Source of the DNA: Streptomyces sp. TLI_235
GTDB taxonomy: Bacteria; Actinomycetota; Actinomycetes; Streptomycetales; Streptomycetaceae
Assembly (NCBI GenBank): GCA_002300355.1
Contig: NSGV01000002.1
Span: 868,001 to 932,000 of the forward strand
Direction: 5' to 3'
Length of the DNA stretch: 64,000 bases
A program made the translations under genes and the position numbers. Of the stretch, positions 1-10,442 are shown in pieces. How positions within the stretch are numbered: the first letter of the stretch is position 1; the number at the start of each line of letters is the position of its first letter. The notes below the pieces were generated by a model that was not told the DNA's origin, searched no databases, and worked only from the letters and a program-made list of their open reading frames with translations.

Positions 1-1125
1 CGCAGCGTGCACTCCAGCGTGGTGGACGGCCTGGTGCTGTCCGGCCTGGGCGCGGCCTTCGTCCGGCCCACCGTGGACGGGCGGACGGGCATCGCGCACG
101 GCGTCACGGCCGGCGACCTGGCGGTCGCACTCGCCCGGCACCCGGAGGTCGCGGCCGCGTACGTGGTCACCCCCAGCTACTTCGGCGCGGTCGCCGACGT
201 GGCCGCGCTCGCCCGGGTCGCGCACGCCGCCGGGGTACCGCTGATCGTCGACGAGGCCTGGGGCTCGCACTTCGGCTTCCACCCGGAGCTGCCCGCGAAC
301 GCGCTCGCGCACGGCGCCGACCTGGTGGTCTCCAGCACCCACAAGCTCGGCGGGGCGCTGACCCAGGCCGCCATGCTGCACCTCGGCGAGGGCCCGTTCG
401 CGGACCGGCTGGAGCCGCTCGTCGAACGGGTCTTCCACCTCACCCAGTCGACCAGTGCCAGCGCCCTGCTGCTCGCCTCGCTGGACGAGGCCCGGCGGGC
501 GCTGGTCGGCGGGCAGCGGCAGATCGCGGAGTCGCTGGCGGCGGCGGATGCGGTGCGGGCCGCGGTGCGGGCCGGCGGGCGGTTCGCCGTGGTCAGCGAC
601 GGCTTCGCCCGGTTCCGGGACATCGTCGCGGCGGACCCGCTGCGGGTGGCGGTGGACGTCCGGGCGGGTGGCATCACCGGGCACGAGGCCCGGCGGCGGC
701 TGATGCAGGAGCACGGGGTGCTGGTGGAGGTCGCCACCGACGCGGCCGTGGTCGCGGTGGTCGGGGCCGGTGCCGGTCCGGAGGCGGAGCGGTTCACGGC
801 GGCCCTGCACGCGCTGCCGGTGGTGCCCGGGGTCTCGGCGGACTCCCTCGCGCTGGAGCTCCCCGCGCCGGGGCAGGTCCGGATGACCCCGCGGGAGGCG
901 TTCCTGGCGTCCGGGCGGCTCGTCCCCGCGGCGCGGGCCGTCGGCCGGGTGTCCGCCGACACGCTCTCCGCCTACCCGCCGGGCATACCGAACGTGCTGC
1001 CCGGCGAGGAGATCACCGCCGAACTGGTCGACTTCCTCCAGCGGGTCGCCGCCGCCCCGACCGGCCACGTCCGCGGAGCCGCCGACCCGGCCGTCGCCAC
1101 CCTGCGGGTCGTCGCGGACCGGTAG
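1..1125 (+). CDS. Orn/Lys/Arg decarboxylase-type PLP enzyme, 5' end cut by window edge
   Basis: This is the C-terminal three quarters of a fold-type I PLP enzyme of the Orn/Lys/Arg decarboxylase major-domain family, which decarboxylates basic amino acids. The reading frame is open from base 1 and the true start lies outside the window. The PLP lysine sits in the motif SSTHKLGGAL (Lys codon at 343-345), preceded by VDEAWGSHFG, whose Asp would contact the pyridine nitrogen. The small C-terminal domain follows to the stop at 1123. Substrate (arginine, lysine or ornithine) cannot be told from the fragment. Family assignment is firm; the exact reaction is inference. Confidence 0.85.
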   Translation, partial: RSVHSSVVDGLVLSGLGAAFVRPTVDGRTGIAHGVTAGDLAVALARHPEVAAAYVVTPSYFGAVADVAALARVAHAAGVPLIVDEAWGSHFGFHPELPANALAHGADLVVSSTHKLGGALTQAAMLHLGEGPFADRLEPLVERVFHLTQSTSASALLLASLDEARRALVGGQRQIAESLAAADAVRAAVRAGGRFAVVSDGFARFRDIVAADPLRVAVDVRAGGITGHEARRRLMQEHGVLVEVATDAAVVAVVGAGAGPEAERFTAALHALPVVPGVSADSLALELPAPGQVRMTPREAFLASGRLVPAARAVGRVSADTLSAYPPGIPNVLPGEEITAELVDFLQRVAAAPTGHVRGAADPAVATLRVVADR

Positions 1126-1194
1126 GACCTGTCCGGCGGATCCCGACGGCCCGCATCGCCCGAGCCCGCGTCCGCACGGGCCGGGGCGGTCGTC

Positions 1195-2178
1195 CTACTC
1201 GGGGGCGATGGCGTCCGCCACGGTGGTCTCGGACGCTGCCGTCGGTGTGCGGAGGGTCCGGCGGACGGCGTCGCGGAGCCAGCGGTGGGCGCCGTCGGCC
1301 GTGTGTCGGGGGTGCCAGGCCATGCCGATGGTCAGTGGTGGCAGTGCCAGGGGGATGTCGAGGAGGTGCAGTCCGAGGGCGCCGGCGTCGTGGGTGAGGG
1401 GCGAGGGGGCGGCGCCGGGGGGTGCGGCGGGTACGAGGCAGACGATGTCGCTGCGGGCGGCGAGGGTCATCGCGGCCAGGTGGCTGGGGAGGACGACGCT
1501 GACCCGCCGGTGGAGGTTCTGCTCGGCCAGGGCGGTGTCGAGGGGGCCGCTGAACCGGCCGCGCCGGCTGACCGCGACGTGCAGGGCGCCAGCGAGCCGG
1601 GCCGGGGTCAGCGGCCCTTCGGTGAGCGGATGGCCGGGCCGGACGGCCGCGACCATGCGGAGGCTGACCAGTTCTTCGATCTGGGTCTCGGGGTCCGCGT
1701 GGTCGATGGATCCGATCTCCAGATCGATCCGGCCGTCGCGCAGCGCCGGTCCGGCCTCCAGTTCTTCGGCCCGGATCCGGAACGAGACCCCCGGCGCCTC
1801 CCGCCGGGCCAGGTGCAGCAGGCCGGGGGCGAGTGCCGCGCCGACCAGGTCGGCGGCTTGGAGGGTGAAGGTGCCGCTGAGGCGGGCGGGGTCCACGCTC
1901 GCGCCGGGGCTGAGCAGCGCTGAGAGGCTGCGTACCACCGTGGCGGCTTCCTCGCGCAGGGCCTGCGCGCGCGGGGTGGGAACCATGGTCTGTCCGGCCC
2001 GGACCAGGAGGGGGTCCTGGAGGATGCGGCGCAGACGGGCGAGGGTGCGGCTCATGGCGGCGGGCGAGGTGTGCAGACGTGCGGCGGCGCGGGTCACGCT
2101 GTGCTCGGCCAGCAGCGCGTCCAGCGCGATGGCGAGGTTGGCGTCGACGACCGGATCGGGGCTGTTCAACAGCATCAT
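1195..2178 (-). CDS. LysR-family transcriptional regulator
   Basis: Product of about 327 aa with an N-terminal winged helix-turn-helix (AIALDALLAEHSVTRAAARL, then SPAAMSRTLARLRRIL) and a periplasmic-binding-like effector domain, the standard LysR plan. Two adjacent ATG codons at 2178 and 2175 open the HTH domain; an in-frame ATG at 2226 would add 16 residues with no family counterpart, so 2178 is preferred although its ribosome site is weak. It is divergent from the NmrA-family gene at 2283, the usual arrangement for a LysR regulator and its target, and a 5-7-5 dyad lies between them. The effector is unknown. Confidence 0.85.
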   Translation of the reverse strand: MMLLNSPDPVVDANLAIALDALLAEHSVTRAAARLHTSPAAMSRTLARLRRILQDPLLVRAGQTMVPTPRAQALREEAATVVRSLSALLSPGASVDPARLSGTFTLQAADLVGAALAPGLLHLARREAPGVSFRIRAEELEAGPALRDGRIDLEIGSIDHADPETQIEELVSLRMVAAVRPGHPLTEGPLTPARLAGALHVAVSRRGRFSGPLDTALAEQNLHRRVSVVLPSHLAAMTLAARSDIVCLVPAAPPGAAPSPLTHDAGALGLHLLDIPLALPPLTIGMAWHPRHTADGAHRWLRDAVRRTLRTPTAASETTVADAIAPE

Positions 2179-2250
2179 TCCATTTCGAGCAATGATTCCG
2201 TGCTGAGGTTCCCATTGTGGCAGCACGGAGGTCCTCCGCAGGATGAGGGA

Positions 2251-2267
2251 CGTACCGAACCAGTACG
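2251..2267. promoter_or_regulatory. Dyad in LysR/NmrA divergent promoter
   Basis: CGTAC, seven bases, GTACG: a perfect 5-bp inverted repeat between the divergent LysR gene and the oxidoreductase gene. Its size and place fit a LysR-type operator, but the half-sites are short and this is inference. Confidence 0.4.
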
Positions 2268-2282
2268 ACCTGCGAGGTTTTC

Positions 2283-3176
2283 GTGATCGTCATTACCGCT
2301 CCCACCGGGAACATCGGCCGTCACCTGCTCCCCCGGCTCCTGGAGTCCGCTCCCGCCGCGGGCGAGGAACTGCGCGTGATCGTGCGCGATCCCGCCCGGC
2401 TCCCGGACGCGGCGCGCGGCCGCGTCGAGGTGGTCACCGGCTCGCACGCGCAAGCCGAGGTCCTCGACCGGGCCTTCGAGGGTGCGGACGCCGTCTTCTG
2501 GCTCGTCCCCCCGGACGCCTCCCTGACCCCGTACGACACCTACAGCGGTTTCACCCTCCCCGCCGTCAGGGCGCTCGCCGCCCACGGCGTCGGCCATGTC
2601 GTCGGCGTCTCCGCGCTCGGCCGCGGCACCCCGCTCGCCGACCGGGCCGGCCTCGTCACCGCCTCCCTCGCCATGGACGACCTCATCGCCGGCACCGGCG
2701 TCGCCTACCGCGCCCTGGCCAGCCCGTCCTTCTTCGAGAACCTCCTGGAGGAGTCCGACTCGATCCGCGAGAAGGGCGTCTTCACCGACTCCGTCGACGC
2801 CGACCGCAAGGCCCCCCTCGTCGCCGTCGCCGACCTCGCCGCCGCGGCCGCCCGCCTGCTGCTGGACCGTTCGTGGACCGGCACCGACAGTGTCCCGGTC
2901 CTCGGGCCGCAGGACCTGTCCCCCAACGACCTGGCCCGCATCATGACCGAACAGCTCGGCCGCCCCGTCCGCTACGAACGCCGGCCGCTCGACGAGCTGT
3001 ACACCACGCTCGTCGGCCACGGCCTCAACGAGGCATTCGTCCAGGGCGTCGTCGATATGAAGCGGGCCAAGGACGAGGGCCTCGACGCCGGTGTCGCCCG
3101 CACCCCGGACACCGCCTCCCCCACCGGCTTCGAGCAGTGGTGCGCCCGGACCCTCAAGCCCGCCGTCCTCTCCTGA
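2283..3176 (+). CDS. NmrA-family NAD(P)-binding oxidoreductase
   Basis: A 297-aa atypical short-chain reductase of the NmrA/NAD(P)H-binding family. The Rossmann signature TAPTGNIGRHLL is at the N-terminus and the middle contains the expected VSALGRGT region and the SPSFFENLLEE segment seen in the quinone-reductase-like members. No classical YxxxK pair is obvious, as is common in the family. The start is GTG at 2283 with a GAGG ribosome site just upstream. It is divergent from, and probably controlled by, the LysR regulator. Substrate unknown. Confidence 0.85.
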   Translation: MIVITAPTGNIGRHLLPRLLESAPAAGEELRVIVRDPARLPDAARGRVEVVTGSHAQAEVLDRAFEGADAVFWLVPPDASLTPYDTYSGFTLPAVRALAAHGVGHVVGVSALGRGTPLADRAGLVTASLAMDDLIAGTGVAYRALASPSFFENLLEESDSIREKGVFTDSVDADRKAPLVAVADLAAAAARLLLDRSWTGTDSVPVLGPQDLSPNDLARIMTEQLGRPVRYERRPLDELYTTLVGHGLNEAFVQGVVDMKRAKDEGLDAGVARTPDTASPTGFEQWCARTLKPAVLS

Positions 3177-3239
3177 CGTCCGGCGCCGCGAACACATGGA
3201 ACCCGGCGAACCGGGACCACCTGCCACCTTGGAGGCACC

Positions 3240-3608
3240 TTGCTGCCCGTTGAACGGACCGAACCGCCGGTCACGGCGTTCCTCCTGGTCAAGACCACAC
3301 CCGAATGGCTCGCCCTGACCGTCCAGGAACGCGTGGACGCCTTCACGACGCGGGTCCTGCCGGCCATCCAGGCCAGGACCACCGGCGTCCGGTCACGCTT
3401 CTACGACACGGAGTTCTACTCCGCGCGCGTCACCGACGTCTGGGTGTGGGAGGCCGACGACCACCACGCCTACCGGCTCCTCATCGACGCACTGCGCGAA
3501 ACCCCGTTCTGGGACCGCTACTTCGCCGTCGTCGACCTCCTCCTCGGCACCGAGAACGGCTACGCGCGAACCTACGGCCTCGACACCGTCGCCACCATCA
3601 CCACCTGA
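3240..3608 (+). CDS. Darcynin-family protein
   Basis: A 122-aa protein matching the darcynin family pattern: FLLVKTTPEWLALT near the N-terminus, then RFYDTEFYSARVTDVWVWE and LRETPFWDRYF. Darcynins are small soluble proteins of unknown function. The start is a TTG at 3240, chosen because GGAGG lies at 3231-3235, an ideal distance. It follows the NmrA gene by about 60 bases on the same strand and may be co-transcribed; a strong hairpin follows its stop. Confidence 0.8.
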   Translation: MLPVERTEPPVTAFLLVKTTPEWLALTVQERVDAFTTRVLPAIQARTTGVRSRFYDTEFYSARVTDVWVWEADDHHAYRLLIDALRETPFWDRYFAVVDLLLGTENGYARTYGLDTVATITT

Positions 3609-3632
3609 CACACCGCCCACTCGCGCAACCGG

Positions 3633-3672
3633 GCCGATGCCCTCCGACCGGTGACGGCCGGAGGGCATCGGC
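3633..3672. terminator. Bidirectional hairpin terminator
   Basis: A 14-bp perfect stem (3633-3646 with 3659-3672) around a 12-base loop sits between the convergent darcynin and MFS genes. There is no U-tract, as is usual in this phylum. Confidence 0.75.
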
Positions 3673-3698
3673 TTCGGCTCCCGTCAGGCCCTGGCGCC

Positions 3699-4973
3699 TC
3701 ACGTGCCCGGGAGGTCGCGGGCGGTGCGCAGGGGTGAACGGCAGATCGGCAGCCAGACCAGCGCCAGTCCGGTCGCACCCACCCAGAGGGCGGCCCGTTC
3801 GGAGAGGAGGGAGCCCAGCAGGCCCGCCAGGGCGCCGCCGACGGTGAGGGCGCCGGTGAGGATGACCCGCATGGTGGCGTTCATCCGGCCGAGCAGCTCG
3901 TCGGGGGTGACGTGCTGGCGGAAGCTGACCTTGATCACGTTGTCGATGCCGACCTTGAGCGTGGTCACCAGCCAGGCCCCGGCCGCCCACCAGAGCGCCG
4001 GCCCCCGGTCGACCAGCGCGACGCCGATGCCGACCGGCGCCACCGCGAGCCCCATCAGCCAGAGCAGTCGGCCGGCCCCGAGCCGGCGGGCCAGCGGGCG
4101 GGCGAGCAGGGAGCCGAGGAGGACGCCGACGCCGCCGACCGCGAAGAAGAGGCCGGTGGCGGCGTCCGGCAGTCCCAGTGTTCGGGCGAAGACCAGCGGC
4201 AGCACGGTCTGGCAGAGCTGGACGGACACGTTGGTGAGGGCGCCGGCGAGGGCGATCGGCCGCAGGACGGGGTGGGCGAGCACGAAGCGCAGTCCGTCCA
4301 GGATCTCCCCCGCGAGCCGGCGGCCCCGGGGGCTCGTCCGGGCGGGGGCCGGTTCGGGGCGCGGGATCCGCCGCAGCAGCCAGGCGGATCCGAGGCAGCC
4401 GGCCGCGTCCACGAGCAGCGTCACGGGGGCGGTGAGCAGGCCGACCAGGAGCCCGCCGGCGCTCCGTCCGCCGATCTGGGCGACGGCATCGACGGTCACC
4501 AGGTGGGCGTTGGCCCGGGTGAGGCCGGCGCGGCCGACCACGGCCGGCAGGTGGCTCTGTGCCGCGATGTCGAAGAACACGGTGGCCGTGCCCGCCAGCA
4601 GTGACACCGCGCAGAGCTGGACGAAGGTCAGGCACCCGAGCGTCCAGGCCGCCGGGACGGAGACGTACAGCAGCGCCCGCGCGACATCCGCGGCGATCAT
4701 GACGGGCCGCTTGCGGAGCCGGTCCACCCAGGCCCCGGCGGGCAGGCCGACGAACAGGAAGGCGGCCGTCTGCAGTGCGGCCAGCAGTCCGACCTGCCAG
4801 GCGGGGCTGTGCAGGGCGAGGACGGCGGTGAGCGGCACGGCCAGGCTGCCGACCGCACTGCCGGCCTTGCCGGCGGCGGCCGCGGCGAGCAGCAACCGGT
4901 AGGCGTGGTCGGGCCCTTCGGCGGCATGCGGGGCTGGAACGGGTGGCGACGCCGATGTGTGAGTGGTGGTCAT
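3699..4973 (-). CDS. MFS transporter (exporter-like)
   Basis: A 424-aa major facilitator superfamily protein with about twelve hydrophobic helices and the MFS loop motif GAWVDRLRKRPVMI between helices 2 and 3. The start is ATG 4973 (sequence begins MTTTHTSASPP); the open frame continues upstream but that extension reads as antisense of the neighbouring regulator. The gene is divergent from a DUF5937/ArsR-type regulator gene, so export of a toxic compound under its control is a reasonable inference. Substrate unknown. Confidence 0.88.
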   Translation of the reverse strand: MTTTHTSASPPVPAPHAAEGPDHAYRLLLAAAAAGKAGSAVGSLAVPLTAVLALHSPAWQVGLLAALQTAAFLFVGLPAGAWVDRLRKRPVMIAADVARALLYVSVPAAWTLGCLTFVQLCAVSLLAGTATVFFDIAAQSHLPAVVGRAGLTRANAHLVTVDAVAQIGGRSAGGLLVGLLTAPVTLLVDAAGCLGSAWLLRRIPRPEPAPARTSPRGRRLAGEILDGLRFVLAHPVLRPIALAGALTNVSVQLCQTVLPLVFARTLGLPDAATGLFFAVGGVGVLLGSLLARPLARRLGAGRLLWLMGLAVAPVGIGVALVDRGPALWWAAGAWLVTTLKVGIDNVIKVSFRQHVTPDELLGRMNATMRVILTGALTVGGALAGLLGSLLSERAALWVGATGLALVWLPICRSPLRTARDLPGT

Positions 4974-4982
4974 GGCGTCAGA

Positions 4983-5014
4983 CCATGGCGGCCGGCGGTC
5001 CGTCGCGGCCATGG
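4983..5014. promoter_or_regulatory. Dyad between MFS gene and ArsR-type regulator
   Basis: CCATGGC at 4983-4989 and GCCATGG at 5008-5014 form a 7-bp inverted repeat with an 18-base spacer in the divergent promoter region. It could be an operator; short and unproven. Confidence 0.3.
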
Positions 5015-5079
5015 ATTCAGCGTGGGCTAAATTCGGGACGGCCCCGAGCGGCCGCCGGCGGCCGACTGCGGAGGGCGAA

Positions 5080-6065
5080 GTGCCGATACTGGACCTGGAG
5101 TTCACCACCCGCGACCTGGCGCGGACCCGGTTCGCGATCTCCCCGCTGTGGGAGGCGGTGGCCGCCGCCCGCATCCTGAAGCGACCCGAGGGGCATCCGC
5201 TGTACCTGCCGTGGAGCGGGCCGGCGCGGGAGCGGCTGTCCGCCGCCGGGCTGGACTGGGGGCTGCTCGCCGACCTCGTCCCGGAGCCGCCACGAACCAT
5301 CCCGGTCTTCGTCGCGCCGCCGCCGACCACCTCGGTGCCCGATCTGCGGGTGGAACTCGACGCGCTGCGGGCCACCGCGCCGGAGTCGGTCAGGGCCGGT
5401 CTGAGCGGTCCCCGTGCACCGCATTCCGAGCGGGTCGCCGCCCTGGGTGCGGACCCGGTCCGCGGGCTGGCCGAACTCGCCGACACCGTCGAGGCGTTCT
5501 GGGCCGTCGCGCTTGCGCCGCTGTGGCCCCGGCTGCGGGCGCTGCTGGAGGGGGACGTGCTGCACCGGGCCCGGACGCTGGCCCGGTCGGCGCCCAGGCC
5601 CTTCTCAACGACCTCGGCTCCCAGGTCGGTTGGGAGGGCGAGACGCTCAGCATCGGGCACCGGTATGCGCGCGGCGGCCGGCGACTGGGCGGGCAGGGGC
5701 TGCTGTTGGTGCCCTCGGCGTTCGTCTGGCCCACGGTGTTCTCGGTGACCGGCCCGGGTTGGCAGCCGACGCTGCGGTATCCGCCGCGCGGGGTCGCCAC
5801 CTTGTGGGAGCGGCGCGAGCGGGAGCCGTCGCGCGCGCTGGCGGCCGTCCTCGGACGGACCCGGGCGCTGCTGCTGGCCGAACTGGACGAGCCGGCCTCG
5901 ACCGGTGAACTCGCCCGCCGTACGGGGGTCACGCCGGGCGGTGTCTCGCAGCACCTGGGCGCGCTGCGCGAGGCCGGGCTGCTCGACGCGCACCGGGTCG
6001 GGCGCCAGGTGCTGTACGCCCGGACGGAGGCCGCCGAGGTCCTCCTCGGGGCGGCGTGCTCGTGA
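5080..6065 (+). pseudogene. ArsR-family regulator (DUF5937 type), broken by one frameshift
   Basis: The first frame begins with GTG 5080 behind GGAGGG (5070-5075) and encodes the DUF5937-like N-terminal part (LDLEFTTRDLARTRFAISPL). The second frame encodes the rest, with VGWEGETLSIGHRY and a C-terminal ArsR winged helix (LARRTGVTPGGVSQHLGAL) ending at 6065. The switch falls near 5580-5600, where restoring one G in the run CGGTCGG gives an uninterrupted family-like sequence. The missing base is either a real inactivating deletion or a sequencing error. If intact, the protein would be about 328 aa and would be expected to repress the divergent MFS gene. Confidence 0.75.
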
Positions 6066-6120
6066 GGGAGCCGGCCGGCGGACCCGTGGTGGGCTCCGCC
6101 GGCCGGCCGTTCGCGTCCGG

Positions 6121-7947
<1,827 letters not shown>

Positions 7948-7980
7948 GGTGGGACTCCTTCGGTTCGGCGGTCGGGCGGC

Positions 7981-8256
7981 TCACCCGTACACGATGCGGC
8001 GCAGCTGCCGGGTGGACAGCTCAGGCGCCGCGACACGCCGGGACGCCAGTTCGGCGCCGAGGCGAGCGAAGATCATTTCGTTGGTCAGGCCGCGTGCCTG
8101 CAGCTCACCGTGGCGGCGGCGGACGTACTCCTCGGTGGTCTCGGAGAAGTACGCGACCACCTCGGCGACGACTCGCGCGGCCTCGCCCGGCCCCAGCGGG
8201 GTGGTGCGGGTGAGGTGGGCGAGGAGGTCCTCATGAGGGTGGGGTGAGGCGGGCAC
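7981..8256 (-). CDS. Small hypothetical protein upstream of glmS
   Basis: A roughly 91-aa soluble, helix-rich, charged protein starting at GTG 8256. The sequence contains EAARVVAEVVAYFSETTEEYVRRRH and ends LSTRQLRRIVYG. No signal peptide, membrane segment or known domain is recognised. It ends 33 bases before glmS on the same strand and is likely co-transcribed with it. An open frame continues upstream to 8499 but that part overlaps the asnB promoter and start, so the shorter form is preferred; its ribosome site is weak. Confidence 0.6.
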   Translation of the reverse strand: MPASPHPHEDLLAHLTRTTPLGPGEAARVVAEVVAYFSETTEEYVRRRHGELQARGLTNEMIFARLGAELASRRVAAPELSTRQLRRIVYG

Positions 8257-8298
8257 GGTCGAGGAGCCTATGCGCCCGACCGCCGAATACCCAAGAAT

Positions 8299-8344
8299 CC
8301 TGCCCGAAATCGGGCAGGCATTCCGACGTTCGACGCCCTCGAAC
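8299..8344. promoter_or_regulatory. Two dyads in the asnB upstream region
   Basis: CCTGCCCGA-AA-TCGGGCAGG (8299-8318) is a perfect 9-bp inverted repeat, and GTTCGA-n5-TCGAAC (8328-8344) a second 6-bp one. Both lie between the small glmS-linked gene and asnB, where a regulator of either unit would bind. Confidence 0.5.
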
Positions 8345-8416
8345 ACCCTTGCGGCGCCCGAACCCGACCGCGTAGCGTCATGGTCCGCATACGCAAGGAC
8401 ATCGTCGGAGGCCGGC

Positions 8417-10267
8417 ATGTGCGGGATCGCGGGATGGGTGGCGTTCGACCGGAACCTCACCCGGGAGCGTGCGGTACTGGAGGCGATGACCGCCACCATG
8501 GTCTGCCGCGGCCCGGACGGCGGGGGGCTGCACCTCGCCCGGCACGCCGCGCTCGGCCACCGCCGGCTCGCCGTGATCGACCCGCCCGGCGGCGCGCAGC
8601 CGATGGCCGTGGAGGAGGACGGCCACGCCCCGGCCGTCCTCAGCTACAGCGGCGAGGTCTTCAACCACCGCGAGCTGCGCGCCGAACTGGAGCGGGCCGG
8701 CCACCGCTTCCGCACCCGCAGCGACACCGAGGTGGTGCTGCGCGCCTACCTGCAGTGGGGTGAGCGCTTCGCCGACCGGCTGAACGGCATGTACGCCTTC
8801 GCCCTCTGGGACGCCCGGCGCGAGGAGCTGCTGCTGGTCCGCGACCGGATGGGCGTCAAACCGCTGCACTACCACCGCACCGCCGACGGCGTGCTCTTCG
8901 GCTCCGAGCCCAAGGCGCTGTTCGCCCACCCGTCGCTGCGCCCCGAGGTCGACCTGGACGGGCTGCGCGAGCTGCTCAGCACCGCGCGGACACCCGGGCA
9001 CGCCGTCTACCGGGGCCTCGCGGAGGTCCGGCCCGGCCATGTCGTCACCGTCGGCCGGGCCGGGCTCACCACCCGCCGGTACTGGGCGCTGGAGGCCCGC
9101 GAGCACACCGACGACGGCCCGGCCGCCGCCGCGACCGTCCGCGACCTGCTGGCGGACACCGTGCGGCGGCAGCTCGACGCCGACGTACCGCTCTGCGCCC
9201 TGCTCTCCGGCGGGCTCGACTCCAGTGCGATCACCGCGCTCGCCGCCGCTGAACTGCACGCGCGCGGCGACGGCCCGATCCGCAGCTTCGCGGTCGACTA
9301 CACCGGGCAGAGCGAGAGATTCCGGCCGGACACCATGCGCGGCACCCCCGACGGCCCGTACGCCCGGCTGGTCGCCGAGCACGTCGGCGCCGACCACCGC
9401 ACGGTCGAGCTGGACAGCGACGCGCTCAGCGACCCGGCGCACCGGGCCTCCGTGCTGCGCGCCCGCGACCTGCCGTGGGAGTTCGGCGACATGGACACCT
9501 CGATGCTGCTGCTCTTCCGCGCGGTGCGCCGGGAGTCCACGGTGGCGCTGTCCGGCGAGGTCGCGGACGAGCTGTTCGGCGGCTATCCGTGGTTCCACGA
9601 CCCGGCGCTGATCGCCGCCGAGACCTTCCCCTGGGCGGCCCTGCTGTCCCGGACGGCCGGCCTCGGCGCCGGCCCCCGGGAGGGGCTGCTCGGCCGGGAC
9701 CTGCTCGCCAAGCTGGACCTGGACGCCTACCGGGCCGACCGCTACCGCGAGGCGCTGACCGCCGTGCCGCACCTGCCCGGCACCGACCCGGTGGAGCGCC
9801 GGATGCGCGAGCTCACCCACCTCAGCCTGACCCGCTTCGTCCGCATCCTGCTGGACCGCAAGGACCGCCTGTCGATGGCCTGCGGCCTGGAGGTGCGGGT
9901 GCCGTTCTGCGACCACCGGCTGGTCCAGTACGTCTTCAACACGCCGTGGCGGATCAAGTCCGCCGACGGCCGGGAGAAGAGCCTGCTGCGGGCCGCCGTC
10001 CGCGACCTGCTGCCGGCCGCGGTCGCCGACCGGGCGAAGAGCCCCTACCCGTCGATCCAGGACCTGCGCTACCCGCGCGCCCTGCAGGCCTCCCTCGGCC
10101 GGCTCGCCGCCGACCGGGACGCGCCCGCCGCGGCCCTGCTCGACCGCCGGGCCGTCGCCGACGCGCTCGCCCCCGGCGCCGACCCGCAGTACGCCCGGGC
10201 CGCCACCGAGGTGGTGCTCGGCATCGACGACTGGCTGCGAACGTACGCCGTGTCACTCGTGATGTGA
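8417..10267 (+). CDS. asnB: Asparagine synthase (glutamine-hydrolyzing)
   Basis: A 616-aa AsnB-type enzyme. Cys2 in MCGIAGW is the glutaminase nucleophile; the N-terminal class II amidotransferase domain spans about residues 1-200 and the C-terminal ATP-pyrophosphatase synthase domain carries SGGLDSS near residue 264. It would amidate aspartate, or another carboxylate in pathway-specific relatives. ATG 8417 has GGAGG at 8407-8411. It is divergent from glmS, another glutamine-dependent enzyme, with palindromes between them. No biosynthetic cluster surrounds it, so a housekeeping or cell-wall role is the simpler reading. Confidence 0.92.
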   Translation: MCGIAGWVAFDRNLTRERAVLEAMTATMVCRGPDGGGLHLARHAALGHRRLAVIDPPGGAQPMAVEEDGHAPAVLSYSGEVFNHRELRAELERAGHRFRTRSDTEVVLRAYLQWGERFADRLNGMYAFALWDARREELLLVRDRMGVKPLHYHRTADGVLFGSEPKALFAHPSLRPEVDLDGLRELLSTARTPGHAVYRGLAEVRPGHVVTVGRAGLTTRRYWALEAREHTDDGPAAAATVRDLLADTVRRQLDADVPLCALLSGGLDSSAITALAAAELHARGDGPIRSFAVDYTGQSERFRPDTMRGTPDGPYARLVAEHVGADHRTVELDSDALSDPAHRASVLRARDLPWEFGDMDTSMLLLFRAVRRESTVALSGEVADELFGGYPWFHDPALIAAETFPWAALLSRTAGLGAGPREGLLGRDLLAKLDLDAYRADRYREALTAVPHLPGTDPVERRMRELTHLSLTRFVRILLDRKDRLSMACGLEVRVPFCDHRLVQYVFNTPWRIKSADGREKSLLRAAVRDLLPAAVADRAKSPYPSIQDLRYPRALQASLGRLAADRDAPAAALLDRRAVADALAPGADPQYARAATEVVLGIDDWLRTYAVSLVM

Positions 10268-10442
10268 GACGGTGGGGCTGAGGTGTCGACAGGGGGGCCT
10301 GTTGCGCCGTCCGGGGGAATCGCCTCCCCCGCCGGTGCCGACACTTCGCCGTTCGGCGGCGGCCGATCCGTGCAATCGGTACCGCCGGCGCCAGGATGGG
10401 TGTGCCGCCCGTCCGTCGTCGACCACCGGGGGAATCAGCACC

